Shown: in pieces, positions 44,423-53,398 of the stretch
Layout: every line of letters starts with the position of its first letter
Numbering within the stretch: position 1 is the stretch's first letter
Assembly: GCA_000384615.1 (NCBI GenBank)
Contig: ARQU01000001.1
Coordinates: 151,685 to 215,684, forward strand
Direction: 5' to 3'
Origin: an alpha proteobacterium SCGC AAA536-G10
Lineage (GTDB): Bacteria; Pseudomonadota; Alphaproteobacteria; Puniceispirillales; Marisalimonadaceae
Length of the DNA: 64,000 bases
Made by a program: the position numbers and the translations under genes
Notes under the pieces: model-generated
Told to the model about the DNA's origin: nothing
What the model saw: only the letters and a program-made list of their open reading frames with translations
Databases searched by the model: none

Positions 44423-45571
44423 ATGAATTATTTAATGCCCCATTCACCTAAGAAAGATATTTATCTTAATAAATACGGGCTATTGAGTAATTTAAAATTC
44501 GTACTCAAAGATATGTGCGATGTTAAACATTTAAAAACTTCATGTGGTAATCCAGACTTTTTTAAAAAATGTGATTTTGCCAATGATCATGCCCTATTTT
44601 TGAAAGATTTACTTAATGAGGGATCTGTTTTAAAGGGTATAACAGTTTGCGATGAGTTCTTTTATTCTTTAATTGGCGAAAATGGTCACTACGGAACTCC
44701 TACTAATTTAAATGCACCTTCTTGCGTCCCTGGTGGATCTAGCTCAGGGTCAGCAGCAGCTCTTACTAATGATCTTTATGATTTTTCTATAGGTTCTGAT
44801 ACTGGTGGCTCAGTAAGAATACCAGCATCTTTTTGCGGTTTAATTGGAATGAGACCTACTCACAATAGAATAAACACTAAAGGAGTTTATCCAATGGCTC
44901 CTAGCTTTGACACAGTAGGTTGGTTTGCTAATAGTATAGGAATATTTCAAAAAGTTGGTGAAGTGCTATTAGATAAAATGGATAAATCAGATGTTAATTT
45001 TAGACAATTTGTTATAGCGGAAGATCTTTTAGAACTTTGTGATGTAGCAGTCCAAGAAAATTTTAATAATTATATTAAGAATAATTTACCAGGTGTTGAT
45101 AAAAATCGTTTATCTAAAATAAGTAAAGATATTATCGCTGATAATTTTAGGATTCTCCAAGGTAATGAAGTTAAAATAAATATTATTCCTTGGATAGAAA
45201 AGAATAACCCTAAGATATCTCCTGAAATTAAAAGTAGAATTGATATGGCTTCTAAAATTACAGACATAGAAGTTAGTAAAGCTCTAACATTTAGAGAAAA
45301 CCTTATAGATGAAATCAAAAAATCTTTGCCAGAAGGTACTATAGCGGTGTTCCCTACAGCTCCATTTTCTGCTCCCAAAAGTGGTCAGGATGATGAAAGC
45401 TTAGGGTTTTATAGAAAAAGACTAATGCAGTTAACCTCAATTGCAGGCATGACCTCAAGACCACAAATATCAATACCAAAGTTAAAAGATAAAACTGGTC
45501 CTGTGGGTATTTCGTTATTAGGATGGCAATATAGCGATGAAATATTATTGAATAAATTAGTAGAAATTTAA
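44423..45571 (+). CDS. Amidase-signature enzyme (AMI1-like short form)
   Basis: This is a 382-residue amidase. The Ser-cisSer-Lys triad is represented by the lysine in VLKDMCDVKHL (about residue 29), GGSSSGSAAAL (about 108-118) and GSDTGGSVRIPASFCG (about 128-143). The KDMCDVKHLKTSCGNPDF start and the length near 400 are like indole-3-acetamide amidohydrolases (AMI1) rather than GatA, which is longer. It hydrolyses a small amide to an acid and ammonia. It lies 12 bases before the CMD-family gene, with which it is probably cotranscribed. Confidence 0.88.
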   Translation: MNYLMPHSPKKDIYLNKYGLLSNLKFVLKDMCDVKHLKTSCGNPDFFKKCDFANDHALFLKDLLNEGSVLKGITVCDEFFYSLIGENGHYGTPTNLNAPSCVPGGSSSGSAAALTNDLYDFSIGSDTGGSVRIPASFCGLIGMRPTHNRINTKGVYPMAPSFDTVGWFANSIGIFQKVGEVLLDKMDKSDVNFRQFVIAEDLLELCDVAVQENFNNYIKNNLPGVDKNRLSKISKDIIADNFRILQGNEVKINIIPWIEKNNPKISPEIKSRIDMASKITDIEVSKALTFRENLIDEIKKSLPEGTIAVFPTAPFSAPKSGQDDESLGFYRKRLMQLTSIAGMTSRPQISIPKLKDKTGPVGISLLGWQYSDEILLNKLVEI

Positions 45572-45583
45572 AAAGGATATAAA

Positions 45584-46162
45584 ATGACACGAATTAAAGA
45601 CTGGAAAGTAGAAGATTTAACTAGTGAACAAAAAGAAATTCATGACGCTATCATTAATGGCCCTAGAGGTCATGTAGTTGGACCATTAAGAGTATGGTTA
45701 AATAATCCTGGACTTGCTCGAAGTGCCCAAACTGTTGGTGCATATGCAAGATATGGAACTTGCTTATCAAAAGGTTTATCTGAACTTGCTATAATCGTAA
45801 CAGGAAGAGTATGGTCTTCTGCATTTGAATGGGAGCATCATGCACCCCTCGCTATTGAAGGAGGCATTGATCCAAAACATGTTGAAACTATTTCACTTGG
45901 TAAAAAACCAATCTTTGAAAATCCAGAACAAAATGCAGTATTTGACTTTGCAGCAGAGGCTAATATTATTAAAAATGTTTCTGACAACACTTACAAAAGA
46001 CTTGTTAATTTACTTGGAGAAAATGCAGCAATTGATATAGTCGGTATTTGTGGCTACTACAGTTTAATATCTATGACGCTTAATGTGTTCAAGGTCCCTA
46101 ATGACACAGACAAATGGCCACTGCCAGAAGTAAAAGATTTTTCAGAAATGGTTAAAAGCTAA
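45584..46162 (+). CDS. Carboxymuconolactone decarboxylase-family protein
   Basis: This 192-residue protein contains a CMD domain with LSELAIIVTGRVWSSAFEWE (about residues 65-84) and HHAPLAIEGGI. It lacks the CxxC of AhpD-type peroxidases, so it belongs to the decarboxylase-like branch. Proteins of this length often accompany aromatic catabolic genes, and an intradiol dioxygenase lies 2.3 kb away. The role is probably decarboxylation or isomerisation of a ring-cleavage product (inference). Its stop overlaps the stop of the convergent mmsA gene by 3 bases. Confidence 0.88.
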   Translation: MTRIKDWKVEDLTSEQKEIHDAIINGPRGHVVGPLRVWLNNPGLARSAQTVGAYARYGTCLSKGLSELAIIVTGRVWSSAFEWEHHAPLAIEGGIDPKHVETISLGKKPIFENPEQNAVFDFAAEANIIKNVSDNTYKRLVNLLGENAAIDIVGICGYYSLISMTLNVFKVPNDTDKWPLPEVKDFSEMVKS

Positions 46163-47655
46163 CTATTACTTGGAAAGGTATATTGTGCTCCTGTATGTTG
46201 ACCTGAAGGCCACCTTCCAGTCACAGTCTTCAGTCTTGTGTAAAACCTTACTGATTCCATACCATATACTCCATGCCCACCAAAAGCAGATCTTTTCCAA
46301 CCTCCAAACGAATGATAAGCAACAGGAACAGGAATAGGCACATTAACTCCTACCATTCCAATTTGACATTCATTTGCAAACTGTCTTGCAACCCCACCAT
46401 TTGAAGTGAAAATGGCTGTTCCATTACCGTATTCATGCTTATTTACTATATCAAGAGCGTAATCGAACGTGTCTGCTCTTACCATTGATAAGACAGGACC
46501 AAAAATTTCTTCCTTATAAATAGACATATCCGTTGTAACATTATCAAAAAAGGAACCGCCGATAAAGAAACCATTTTCATAACCTTGAAGTTTCAAATTT
46601 CTTCCATCTACAACCAAGTCAGCCCCCTCATCAACACCCTGGTCAATATATCTTTTAACTTTTTGTAAATGATCAGAAGTAACCAATGGACCCATTTCTG
46701 AGTCAGGGTCAAGTCCAGGACCTATTTTTAAATTTTCAATCTTAGGTTTAACTATCTCTTTTATCTTATCGCCTGTGTCTTTACCTACAGGAACTACAAC
46801 TGAGATTGCCATACAACGCTCACCTGCAGATCCAAAAACAGAGCCCATAATAGCATCTCCTACCATCTCCATATCAGCATCTGGCATAACGACCATATGG
46901 TTTTTGGCACCACCCATAGCCTGAACTTTTTTTCCATATTTAGCTGCTTCACTGTAAACATACTGAGCAATAGGTGTAGAACCAACAAAGCTTACACCAC
47001 TGATGTCATTATGTTGTAAAATAGCATCAACAGTATCTTTCCCACCATTAACCATATTAAGTACTCCAGGAGGGATACCGGCTTCAAGAACTATTTCAGA
47101 TAGCAATCTAGTTGAACTTGGATCTCTTTCTGATGGTTTAAGTATAAAACAATTTCCACATGCAATGGCTACTGGAAACATCCACATTGGAACCATAATA
47201 GGAAAGTTGAAAGGTGTAATTCCGGCACATATTCCCATTGGTTGATAATCAGACCAACTATCAATTGACCTTCCAACATTACTTGTATAATTGCCTGCTA
47301 AGTGATTAGGAATGCCACAAGCAAACTCTACAACCTCTAATCCCCTGCCAATTTCCCCCAGTGCGTCATCAAAAGTTTTACCATGTTCTTGTGAAATAAG
47401 TTTGGCCAATTCATTTTGTCGTAATTCTATAATTTCCTTTAACTTAAACATCTTTCTAGATCTAACTAACGGTGTCATACTTGACCATTCAGGAAAAATA
47501 TTAAGAGCTGACTTAACTGCTTGATCAACACAATTTGCAGTTCCTGAGACAACACGCGATATCTCTTCACCTGAGGCTGGGTTGTATATAGGTGTAGAAG
47601 ATAAATTTGGAAAATCAGCATTCTGCCCATTAATTAAATGATCTACAAGTTTCAT
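46159..47655 (-). CDS. mmsA: CoA-acylating methylmalonate-semialdehyde dehydrogenase
   Basis: This 498-residue ALDH of the MmsA/IolA class has FNFPIMVPMWMFPVAIACGN (about residues 153-172), the GGAKNHMVVMPDAD segment (about 252-265) in place of the ELGG base motif, which is typical of CoA-acylating MmsA, and the nucleophile in GERCMAIS (about 287-294). It converts methylmalonate semialdehyde or malonate semialdehyde to propionyl- or acetyl-CoA. It would take products of valine, beta-alanine or inositol breakdown. The ATG follows a reasonable AGGAGT-like site (reverse strand). No other val or iol gene is adjacent. Confidence 0.94.
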   Translation of the reverse strand: MKLVDHLINGQNADFPNLSSTPIYNPASGEEISRVVSGTANCVDQAVKSALNIFPEWSSMTPLVRSRKMFKLKEIIELRQNELAKLISQEHGKTFDDALGEIGRGLEVVEFACGIPNHLAGNYTSNVGRSIDSWSDYQPMGICAGITPFNFPIMVPMWMFPVAIACGNCFILKPSERDPSSTRLLSEIVLEAGIPPGVLNMVNGGKDTVDAILQHNDISGVSFVGSTPIAQYVYSEAAKYGKKVQAMGGAKNHMVVMPDADMEMVGDAIMGSVFGSAGERCMAISVVVPVGKDTGDKIKEIVKPKIENLKIGPGLDPDSEMGPLVTSDHLQKVKRYIDQGVDEGADLVVDGRNLKLQGYENGFFIGGSFFDNVTTDMSIYKEEIFGPVLSMVRADTFDYALDIVNKHEYGNGTAIFTSNGGVARQFANECQIGMVGVNVPIPVPVAYHSFGGWKRSAFGGHGVYGMESVRFYTRLKTVTGRWPSGQHTGAQYTFPSNS

Positions 47656-47731
47656 TTGTACTCCTAATGATTTTAAATAATAATAAAATTAATAACATGA
47701 ACTATAGTGCAGAAAACTTAATTAAAGTAAA

Positions 47732-48277
47732 TTGAAAGTTGTTTTTTACGTGAATAAAATTGCTTCAGAAATAATTAAATATAAAGTTACTTATCTAGAA
47801 ATGAAGAAACGTCCAAGCTTTGATTGGCCAAAGATACTGAAACATAAATTAACTATATTAAAAGCTGAAAATATTCCTTCTTGGTATTTTTTATTTTTTT
47901 ACAAACAGGTTGGAAAAAATTATTACTGGACTGACTGGCTTAATAAGACTGACAAGGAAGTTAACGATTTTGTAAATGATAAAAATGTAATATTTTACAC
48001 TCTTATTAAGGATGGATGGCCAGTAGGTTTCTTTATGTTAGATTATAGAACAATTAATATCTGTAATTTGAGCTTTTTAGGACTTGTTGAAGAAGCAATA
48101 GGTATTGGTTTAGGAGAATATCTTTTAAAAACAGCTATTTTAACAGCTTGGGACAGCAAAAAAATAGAAACTTTAAGTGTAAACACGTGTTCACTTGATC
48201 ATAAAAGAGCTTTACAATTATACCAAAAAAATGGTTTTTCACCCGTTGAATTTAAAAATTTTAAAAAATATGTTTAA
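47732..48277 (+). CDS. GNAT-family N-acetyltransferase
   Basis: This 181-residue acyltransferase has the acetyl-CoA motif GIGLGEYLLKTAILTAWD (about residues 131-148) and the terminal NTCSLDHKRALQLYQKNGFSP segment (about 154-174). The start TTG at 47732 gives the N-terminal VTYLEMKKRP segment common in alphaproteobacterial relatives, but no clear ribosome site is seen, so a later start is possible. The acceptor is unknown. Its stop overlaps that of the convergent D-aminoacylase. Confidence 0.85.
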   Translation: MKVVFYVNKIASEIIKYKVTYLEMKKRPSFDWPKILKHKLTILKAENIPSWYFLFFYKQVGKNYYWTDWLNKTDKEVNDFVNDKNVIFYTLIKDGWPVGFFMLDYRTINICNLSFLGLVEEAIGIGLGEYLLKTAILTAWDSKKIETLSVNTCSLDHKRALQLYQKNGFSPVEFKNFKKYV

Positions 48278-49767
48278 TTAATGAAATCTTTTCCAGGAAG
48301 AAACATTCCTGGTCTGTTGTTGGTTGCCCCATCGTTCTCCCAAACTATTTTTCCGTTTACAAACACACTTTCAATGCCTTCCGAATGAAGTTTTGGTGAT
48401 TTATAAGAAGCTTTATCAATAATTGTATCTGGGTTAAATATCACTAAATCAGCATAGTTTCCTACATCTATTGTACCTCTAGATTTAAGTCCAAAAACCT
48501 CAGCGCTTTTACCAGTCATTTTATAAACAGCTTCCTCAAGTGGGAATAGTTTCATTTCTCGAGAATATTTTCCTAATACTCTAGGAAAAGTTCCCCAAAG
48601 TCGTGGATGAGGATGTCTATCACCAGGAATACCGTCAGAGCCTATCATTGACCCTGGAAACATAAGTATTCTATTTAAATCTTCATCATCCATCTGAAAG
48701 TATATAGCTCCAGCTGGATAGAGCTTATCAATCGTTTTATCTATACTTAAATCAAATTTTTTTGATAAATCATTCAAATCTTCACCAGAGATGTCTGGAT
48801 AATTATCTGACCAAGTTACTAAAACCTTGTCTGCTCTTTTGACAAAGCTTTTAAGTAGCATAGTCGAACTAGCTGTGTAGGGGTAACAATCTAGATCAAG
48901 AAAATTATCTTTTTTAGCTTCTTCAATCAACTTAAGAGTAGTTTTACTTTTTCCCCAATTTTCTCTTCCTGCACATTTATGATGTGAAATTACAGTTCTT
49001 ACCTTTGTTGAAGATGATATTTTGATAGTTTCATTAACTGATTTAATAACATCAATAGCTTCATTTCTCATATGTGTAGTAAAAACCCCATCAAATTCTG
49101 GTAAGATTTTAGCTAATTCAATAATCTCTGAGGTAGGTGCGTCATTTGCTGCGGGATATGCCAAGCCAGTTGATAATCCAATTGAACCGTCTTCCAGAGC
49201 TGTTTTTAAACAGTCTACCATTTTATTTATTTCATGCTTGCTTGCAGGCCTTTCAAACTCACCATTCATTGCCTCTACTCTTAACATTGAATGTCCAGTT
49301 AAAAGAGCAACATTTACAGTACTAGGTTTATCTTCGAATTCAGTTCTATAATCCTTAACTCTTGGAAATCTAAAAACCTCTGACTTTCCTAAGAGTGCTA
49401 TTGGCGCGGGAACATCACCCTTATAACTAAATGGTGCTAAGCTAATACCACAATTACCTGCTATACAAGTTGTTACACCCTGACTGATTTTTGAAGACAT
49501 TGTTGGATCTAAAAATACATTATCATCATCGTGAGTATGAACATCTATAAATCCTGGCGAAATAATCTTATTTTCTGCATCTAATGTATATTTAGCTTTA
49601 AAATTAGATAAGAAATGGTTTTCTGACGGATCTCTTACGTCTCCATTCTCAGGAGGGAAAACAGCAATTATTTTACCATTATCAATAACAATGTCAGACT
49701 TAAATTTTGGCGCGCCAGTACCATCTATAACTTCACCATTCATAATATGGACATCATAAGTATGCAT
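48274..49767 (-). CDS. N-acyl-D-amino-acid deacylase (amidohydrolase)
   Basis: This 497-residue TIM-barrel amidohydrolase has the metal site in GFIDVHTHDD (about residues 68-77), a catalytic-region NCGISLAPF segment, THMRNEA (about 230-236), ISHHKCAG and SDGIPGDRHPHPR (about 370-382). The GxGAPKFKSDIVI N terminus and the HPHPRLWGTFPRVL segment are those of D-aminoacylases and N-acyl-D-glutamate deacylases. The ATG at 49765-49767 is preferred to an upstream TTG. It would free D-amino acids from N-acyl forms, for example from peptidoglycan debris. Confidence 0.9.
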   Translation of the reverse strand: MHTYDVHIMNGEVIDGTGAPKFKSDIVIDNGKIIAVFPPENGDVRDPSENHFLSNFKAKYTLDAENKIISPGFIDVHTHDDDNVFLDPTMSSKISQGVTTCIAGNCGISLAPFSYKGDVPAPIALLGKSEVFRFPRVKDYRTEFEDKPSTVNVALLTGHSMLRVEAMNGEFERPASKHEINKMVDCLKTALEDGSIGLSTGLAYPAANDAPTSEIIELAKILPEFDGVFTTHMRNEAIDVIKSVNETIKISSSTKVRTVISHHKCAGRENWGKSKTTLKLIEEAKKDNFLDLDCYPYTASSTMLLKSFVKRADKVLVTWSDNYPDISGEDLNDLSKKFDLSIDKTIDKLYPAGAIYFQMDDEDLNRILMFPGSMIGSDGIPGDRHPHPRLWGTFPRVLGKYSREMKLFPLEEAVYKMTGKSAEVFGLKSRGTIDVGNYADLVIFNPDTIIDKASYKSPKLHSEGIESVFVNGKIVWENDGATNNRPGMFLPGKDFIN

Positions 49768-49915
49768 TAATAAGCTTTTTATCAAATTACTTTTAATAAT
49801 AGTATATTATATTTAATTATAAATAAAATCCATACTTACTAGATCGAAAGAGATTAGTTTGTATAAATGACATTATTGTAATATTGTTTGTATTTTATAA
49901 TCTTGGGAGGATTAT

Positions 49916-50497
49916 ATGTCTTCATTATTAACTAATTTAAAAAGTGCAGTCATTACTGGATTTGTATTAGCATTTATTTTAATTTTCTTTTTGGCACAAG
50001 GTTCATTTGATCAAACAGCTTTTAATATGTGGCTATTAAGGTGGTTTCACGTTGTGGCAGCTATAATGTGGGTTGGTATATTATATTACTTTAATTTTGT
50101 ACAAATACCTAATATGGCCAAGATCCCAGACGAACAAAAGCCAGCTATTAGTAAAGTTATTGCCCCAGCTGCATTATTGTGGTTTAGATGGGGTGCAGTC
50201 GCTACTGTTTTGTCCGGTTTGATTTTAGCTCACTTAAATGGTTATCTTCATGATGCAATGACATTTTCTGAGGGACAATGGCCAATAGGTATTGGCATGT
50301 GGCTTGGAATAATAATGTTTGTGAATGTTTGGGCAGTAATATGGCCTAATCAAAAAAAAGCTTTAGGTATAATTGAAGTCGATGCAGAGACTAAAGCTAA
50401 AGCAGCAAGAAGGGCAATGTTATTTTCAAGAAAAAATGTAATATTATCTATTCCCATGTTAGTAGCCATGACAGTAGCTCAAAACAGCTTTTCCTAA
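49916..50497 (+). CDS. PuuD-like urate hydroxylase membrane domain (DUF989)
   Basis: This 193-residue protein has four to five membrane helices and the PF06181 features RWFHVVAAIMWVGILYYFNF (about residues 41-60), with a His that may bind haem, and LLWFRWGAVATVLSGL (about 88-103). In full PuuD a cytochrome c domain follows; here the protein ends after the membrane part, so electrons must be passed elsewhere. The assigned activity in the family is urate oxidation, but stand-alone domains have no proven role. A good GGGAGG site precedes the ATG. No other purine-ring genes are adjacent. Confidence 0.8.
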   Translation: MSSLLTNLKSAVITGFVLAFILIFFLAQGSFDQTAFNMWLLRWFHVVAAIMWVGILYYFNFVQIPNMAKIPDEQKPAISKVIAPAALLWFRWGAVATVLSGLILAHLNGYLHDAMTFSEGQWPIGIGMWLGIIMFVNVWAVIWPNQKKALGIIEVDAETKAKAARRAMLFSRKNVILSIPMLVAMTVAQNSFS

Positions 50498-50508
50498 TTA
50501 TATTTAAT

Positions 50509-50535
50509 TAAGAGGTATTTTTAAAATACTCCTTA
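50509..50535. terminator. Bidirectional hairpin terminator between puuD-like and tenA
   Basis: An inverted repeat of 13-base arms spans 50509-50521 and 50523-50535, with one mismatch and one G-T wobble. It lies between the convergent stop codons of the PuuD-like and TenA genes. T-rich DNA follows on both strands. Confidence 0.65.
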
Positions 50536-50537
50536 TA

Positions 50538-51209
50538 TTATTTCATTGCCATATTCCAAAAATCAATTTCAAGAAGAGTTGACTTGTTAAAAATTTGATT
50601 AACTTTTTTCCATTTATAAGTGTTTTCAAAATTAGTACCTAATCTTAACAAGAATGCCTTATCTATTAATCCAGATACATTTTTACAGACATCTTGGTAT
50701 TCAATACTTGAATATGTTTCTATCCACTTCTTATACATAAGTGTTTTGGGATTGCTGTTTCGACAGTTTAAGCCAATTTCACCATAACCTAGAACACATG
50801 GTGCAAGAGAAGATAATAGATCTAAAAAATCACCTGAGTATCCGAGTTCTAAAACATATCTTGTGTAGGCAATGTTTTGATTTTCTTCATCAACATTTTC
50901 TAAATCAGATTTTGATATTCCATAATTTGCACATAGGCTAATATGAAGTTCCATTTCAAAATTTATTAAGTCGTTTACTGTGCTAGCTGCAATTTTCATT
51001 TCGTTAAGATTATCAGATTTCAAAATAGCTAAAGCCCAGGCTTTAGAAAATTGAATTAAAAATAAATAATCTTGGGTTAAATAATGTAAAAAATTTTCTT
51101 CTTTAAGGGTATCATTTGATAATTTGTTAACAAATTCATGTTTAGTGTATAAAAGCCAATTTTTTTTATGATTTTCTTTTAAGAGGGTAAAAATATTTCC
51201 GTAAGACAT
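50538..51209 (-). CDS. TenA/thiaminase II-family protein
   Basis: This protein is 223 residues by coordinates and all-helical. Likely active-site residues are D47 (TQDYLFL), a Tyr pair near 115-118, and C138 followed by E144 in LAPCVLGYGEIG. TenA hydrolyses damaged thiamine or its aminopyrimidine, feeding HMP into thiamine synthesis; a TenA_E branch prefers formylaminopyrimidine. The start at 51207-51209 is preferred because an earlier start would overlap the binding-protein gene by 70 bases. The gene upstream encodes a periplasmic binding protein, which suggests import of a thiamine-related compound. Confidence 0.85.
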   Translation of the reverse strand: MSYGNIFTLLKENHKKNWLLYTKHEFVNKLSNDTLKEENFLHYLTQDYLFLIQFSKAWALAILKSDNLNEMKIAASTVNDLINFEMELHISLCANYGISKSDLENVDEENQNIAYTRYVLELGYSGDFLDLLSSLAPCVLGYGEIGLNCRNSNPKTLMYKKWIETYSSIEYQDVCKNVSGLIDKAFLLRLGTNFENTYKWKKVNQIFNKSTLLEIDFWNMAMK

Positions 51210-51241
51210 TTGTAAAATCCTATAACAAAATTCATGGAATA

Positions 51242-52411
51242 TTAGGCAGCCAGTACTTTTTTCCACCAAATCAAATAAGAGATAAGTTCTCTTGGATATA
51301 AATTTTGCCAAGAATTTCCTTTTACAGCTAACCTTTTAGCTTTATTAGCTAGTCTTTGAGCTATAATTTCCTCATTATTTTTATCAAACTCACTTGGATT
51401 TGTTTTGATATAGTCATTTACACCAATCATTTGAGGTGTAAAACCTAACAAAGAAAGAGTTCTTGCGCCAAACCATGGAGATAAATATAAATCCATCAAT
51501 TTGTAAAAATTATCCTCCTGACCTCTCTCTTTTCCTCCTTTAGTAAGCATCCAAACATTATTCCAAGTTTGATGCCCCTCTTTCATAGTTCCATAATGAA
51601 TATCAGCACCTTTTTTTGAAGCTATTACAGCTATTGGCTCCCAGCATGACGAGACAAGCACTTGTTCACTAACAAGTAAATCAACGCCATTACCAAAATT
51701 TTTCCAAAAGGTTTTAAATTGACCCTTCTTTTTTTTATCTATCAAAAATTCGCAAACACCTTTTAACTCTGACTTTGACAAATCAGAAGGATCAATAATA
51801 TCTTGTTTTCCAGTTTCTTTTAAATATAAGGCTGTAGTAAATAAACTTGGACCTGGTTCATTTTGCAAAGACGCGTAACCTTTAAATTGACTATCAAATA
51901 ATGCATCCCAACTCTCAATTTCAGCACCAACTTTTGCTTTGTTATAAGCTAACGAATCAGCATTTGATATATATGGCACAGCAATAATTTCACCATTCTT
52001 GTTTCTAATTGTATCTGCAGCTAAATTTCCTTCTTTATATTGAGGTATAAGATTTTTCCAGTTTTTTATTCTAGACGTATCTAGGGTTACTATCGATTCT
52101 GTTTCAAATAAAAGATCTTCTTGGCTACCACCATTATCAGAGATAGCATCATATAATTTTTGACCTCCACCTAATTTAGAAAATAACTGGAGAAATTCTT
52201 TTGGAGAACCTTTTTTAGGATAAAAATCTATTGGAACATCAGCCTTTTCGCTCATTTCTTTCCAATTGTTAGTAACCTTAGCTACATTAACAGAGTAAAT
52301 TTTTAATGGATTATTTGCTAATGCTTTCATTATCAATGTTTGACTAAAACAAGATGATAAAGTAATTAAAGACATATCTTTTATAAAATTTCTTCTATTT
52401 GATCTTAACAT
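51242..52411 (-). CDS. Extracellular solute-binding protein (PotD-like), Tat-type signal
   Basis: This 389-residue periplasmic binding protein of the spermidine/putrescine (PotD) fold has NRRNFIKDM at residues 5-13, a twin-arginine motif, and an A-rich hydrophobic stretch. Mature features are LFSKLGGGQKLYDAISDNGG (about 75-94), a NADSLAYNK strand and WEPIAVIASKKGADIHYG. It has no permease or ATPase genes around it. Its only likely partner is tenA, 32 bases downstream, so it may bind a thiamine precursor or degradation product (inference). A polyamine ligand is also possible. Confidence 0.85.
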   Translation of the reverse strand: MLRSNRRNFIKDMSLITLSSCFSQTLIMKALANNPLKIYSVNVAKVTNNWKEMSEKADVPIDFYPKKGSPKEFLQLFSKLGGGQKLYDAISDNGGSQEDLLFETESIVTLDTSRIKNWKNLIPQYKEGNLAADTIRNKNGEIIAVPYISNADSLAYNKAKVGAEIESWDALFDSQFKGYASLQNEPGPSLFTTALYLKETGKQDIIDPSDLSKSELKGVCEFLIDKKKKGQFKTFWKNFGNGVDLLVSEQVLVSSCWEPIAVIASKKGADIHYGTMKEGHQTWNNVWMLTKGGKERGQEDNFYKLMDLYLSPWFGARTLSLLGFTPQMIGVNDYIKTNPSEFDKNNEEIIAQRLANKAKRLAVKGNSWQNLYPRELISYLIWWKKVLAA

Positions 52412-52539
52412 TTAATATATCTAATTGATCTATAGTTATTTCATATATATTTAATATTAAATATGTAATTTTTAAAGAACAATTTTCAATAATTATTATT
52501 ATATAGTTCAAATATATGTAAAAATTAAGAGATACTTTT

Positions 52540-53397
52540 ATGAAAATTAACTACAAAGAATTTCTAGATAATAATTTATCTGTTAATAGTTATTTATGGC
52601 CAAACGATAGAAATCCATTTGAATTTATAGAAACAATAGTAAAATCTAGAATTAAAAATATTGGGTTACATACTGATTTTATTAATAATTATGGAGTTAA
52701 TAAATTAAAACAGGAACTAACTTTAAATAAAATCAATGTTACAAGCATTAACTCGGTTGGTTATTTCACTGATCCTTATTACTTTAAACAAAATGAAAAA
52801 GTATTACAAAGTTCTAAAATCTTAAACCCTGACCTTGTATGCCTCATTACAGGTGGGGCAATGGGTGGACCTAACCCTATAAGTGATGAATTTACGTTAG
52901 ATATTAATAAAATAGATATTGAAAGCTTAAGAAAAGAAACCAGTCAAAAATTAATTTTATTATTTGAAGAAGCTTCAAAGTTTAATTTAACACTTGGGCT
53001 AGAACCTATTGGAAGTTGGGAAATTTTAAAAAAAGGACACTTTAATTCAATAGCAAGTTGTTTAAAGTTAGTTAAAAATTATAACCACAGTATAATAATT
53101 GACCTTTATCATAGCTTTGCTGACATTGATTTAGATACTTTTTTAAAAAAATCTCCAAAATTAGGTTTGCTACAATTCTGTAATATAAATTTTGATAAAA
53201 ATTTTAGACCCATTGGTAGAAAAACTATTAATAAATTAAATAATCAAAATAATTTAAATTTATCTAAATACATCAAATATATTTGTAATAGGAAAGATAA
53301 TATAAAAATAGAGTTTGAGGTATTTCAGTCAGATATTAATGATGATCCCAAAGATGTAATATTAAATTTAAAAAATGAAATTTTAGATTTATTGTAA
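52540..53397 (+). CDS. Sugar phosphate isomerase/epimerase-like TIM-barrel protein
   Basis: This 285-residue protein is in the AP endonuclease family 2-like fold. It has IGLHTDFINNYG (about residues 42-53), a GLEPIGSWEI strand (about 152-161) with the catalytic Glu, IIDLYHSFADIDL (about 185-197) and an acidic residue in IEFEVFQSD near the end, which are the metal-ligand positions of the family. It could isomerise a keto sugar or sugar acid. It is Asn/Lys/Ile rich. It is divergent from the PotD-like gene across 128 bases and convergent with the SMP-30 gene, with no gap. Confidence 0.8.
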   Translation: MKINYKEFLDNNLSVNSYLWPNDRNPFEFIETIVKSRIKNIGLHTDFINNYGVNKLKQELTLNKINVTSINSVGYFTDPYYFKQNEKVLQSSKILNPDLVCLITGGAMGGPNPISDEFTLDINKIDIESLRKETSQKLILLFEEASKFNLTLGLEPIGSWEILKKGHFNSIASCLKLVKNYNHSIIIDLYHSFADIDLDTFLKKSPKLGLLQFCNINFDKNFRPIGRKTINKLNNQNNLNLSKYIKYICNRKDNIKIEFEVFQSDINDDPKDVILNLKNEILDLL

Positions 53398-53398
53398 A

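Noticed and set aside
52447-52464. 18-base perfect palindrome ATATTTAAT/ATTAAATAT between the PotD-like and TIM-barrel genes
   Set aside because: It contains only A and T in a very AT-rich spacer, so chance is a sufficient explanation; it has no repeat elsewhere that I noticed.
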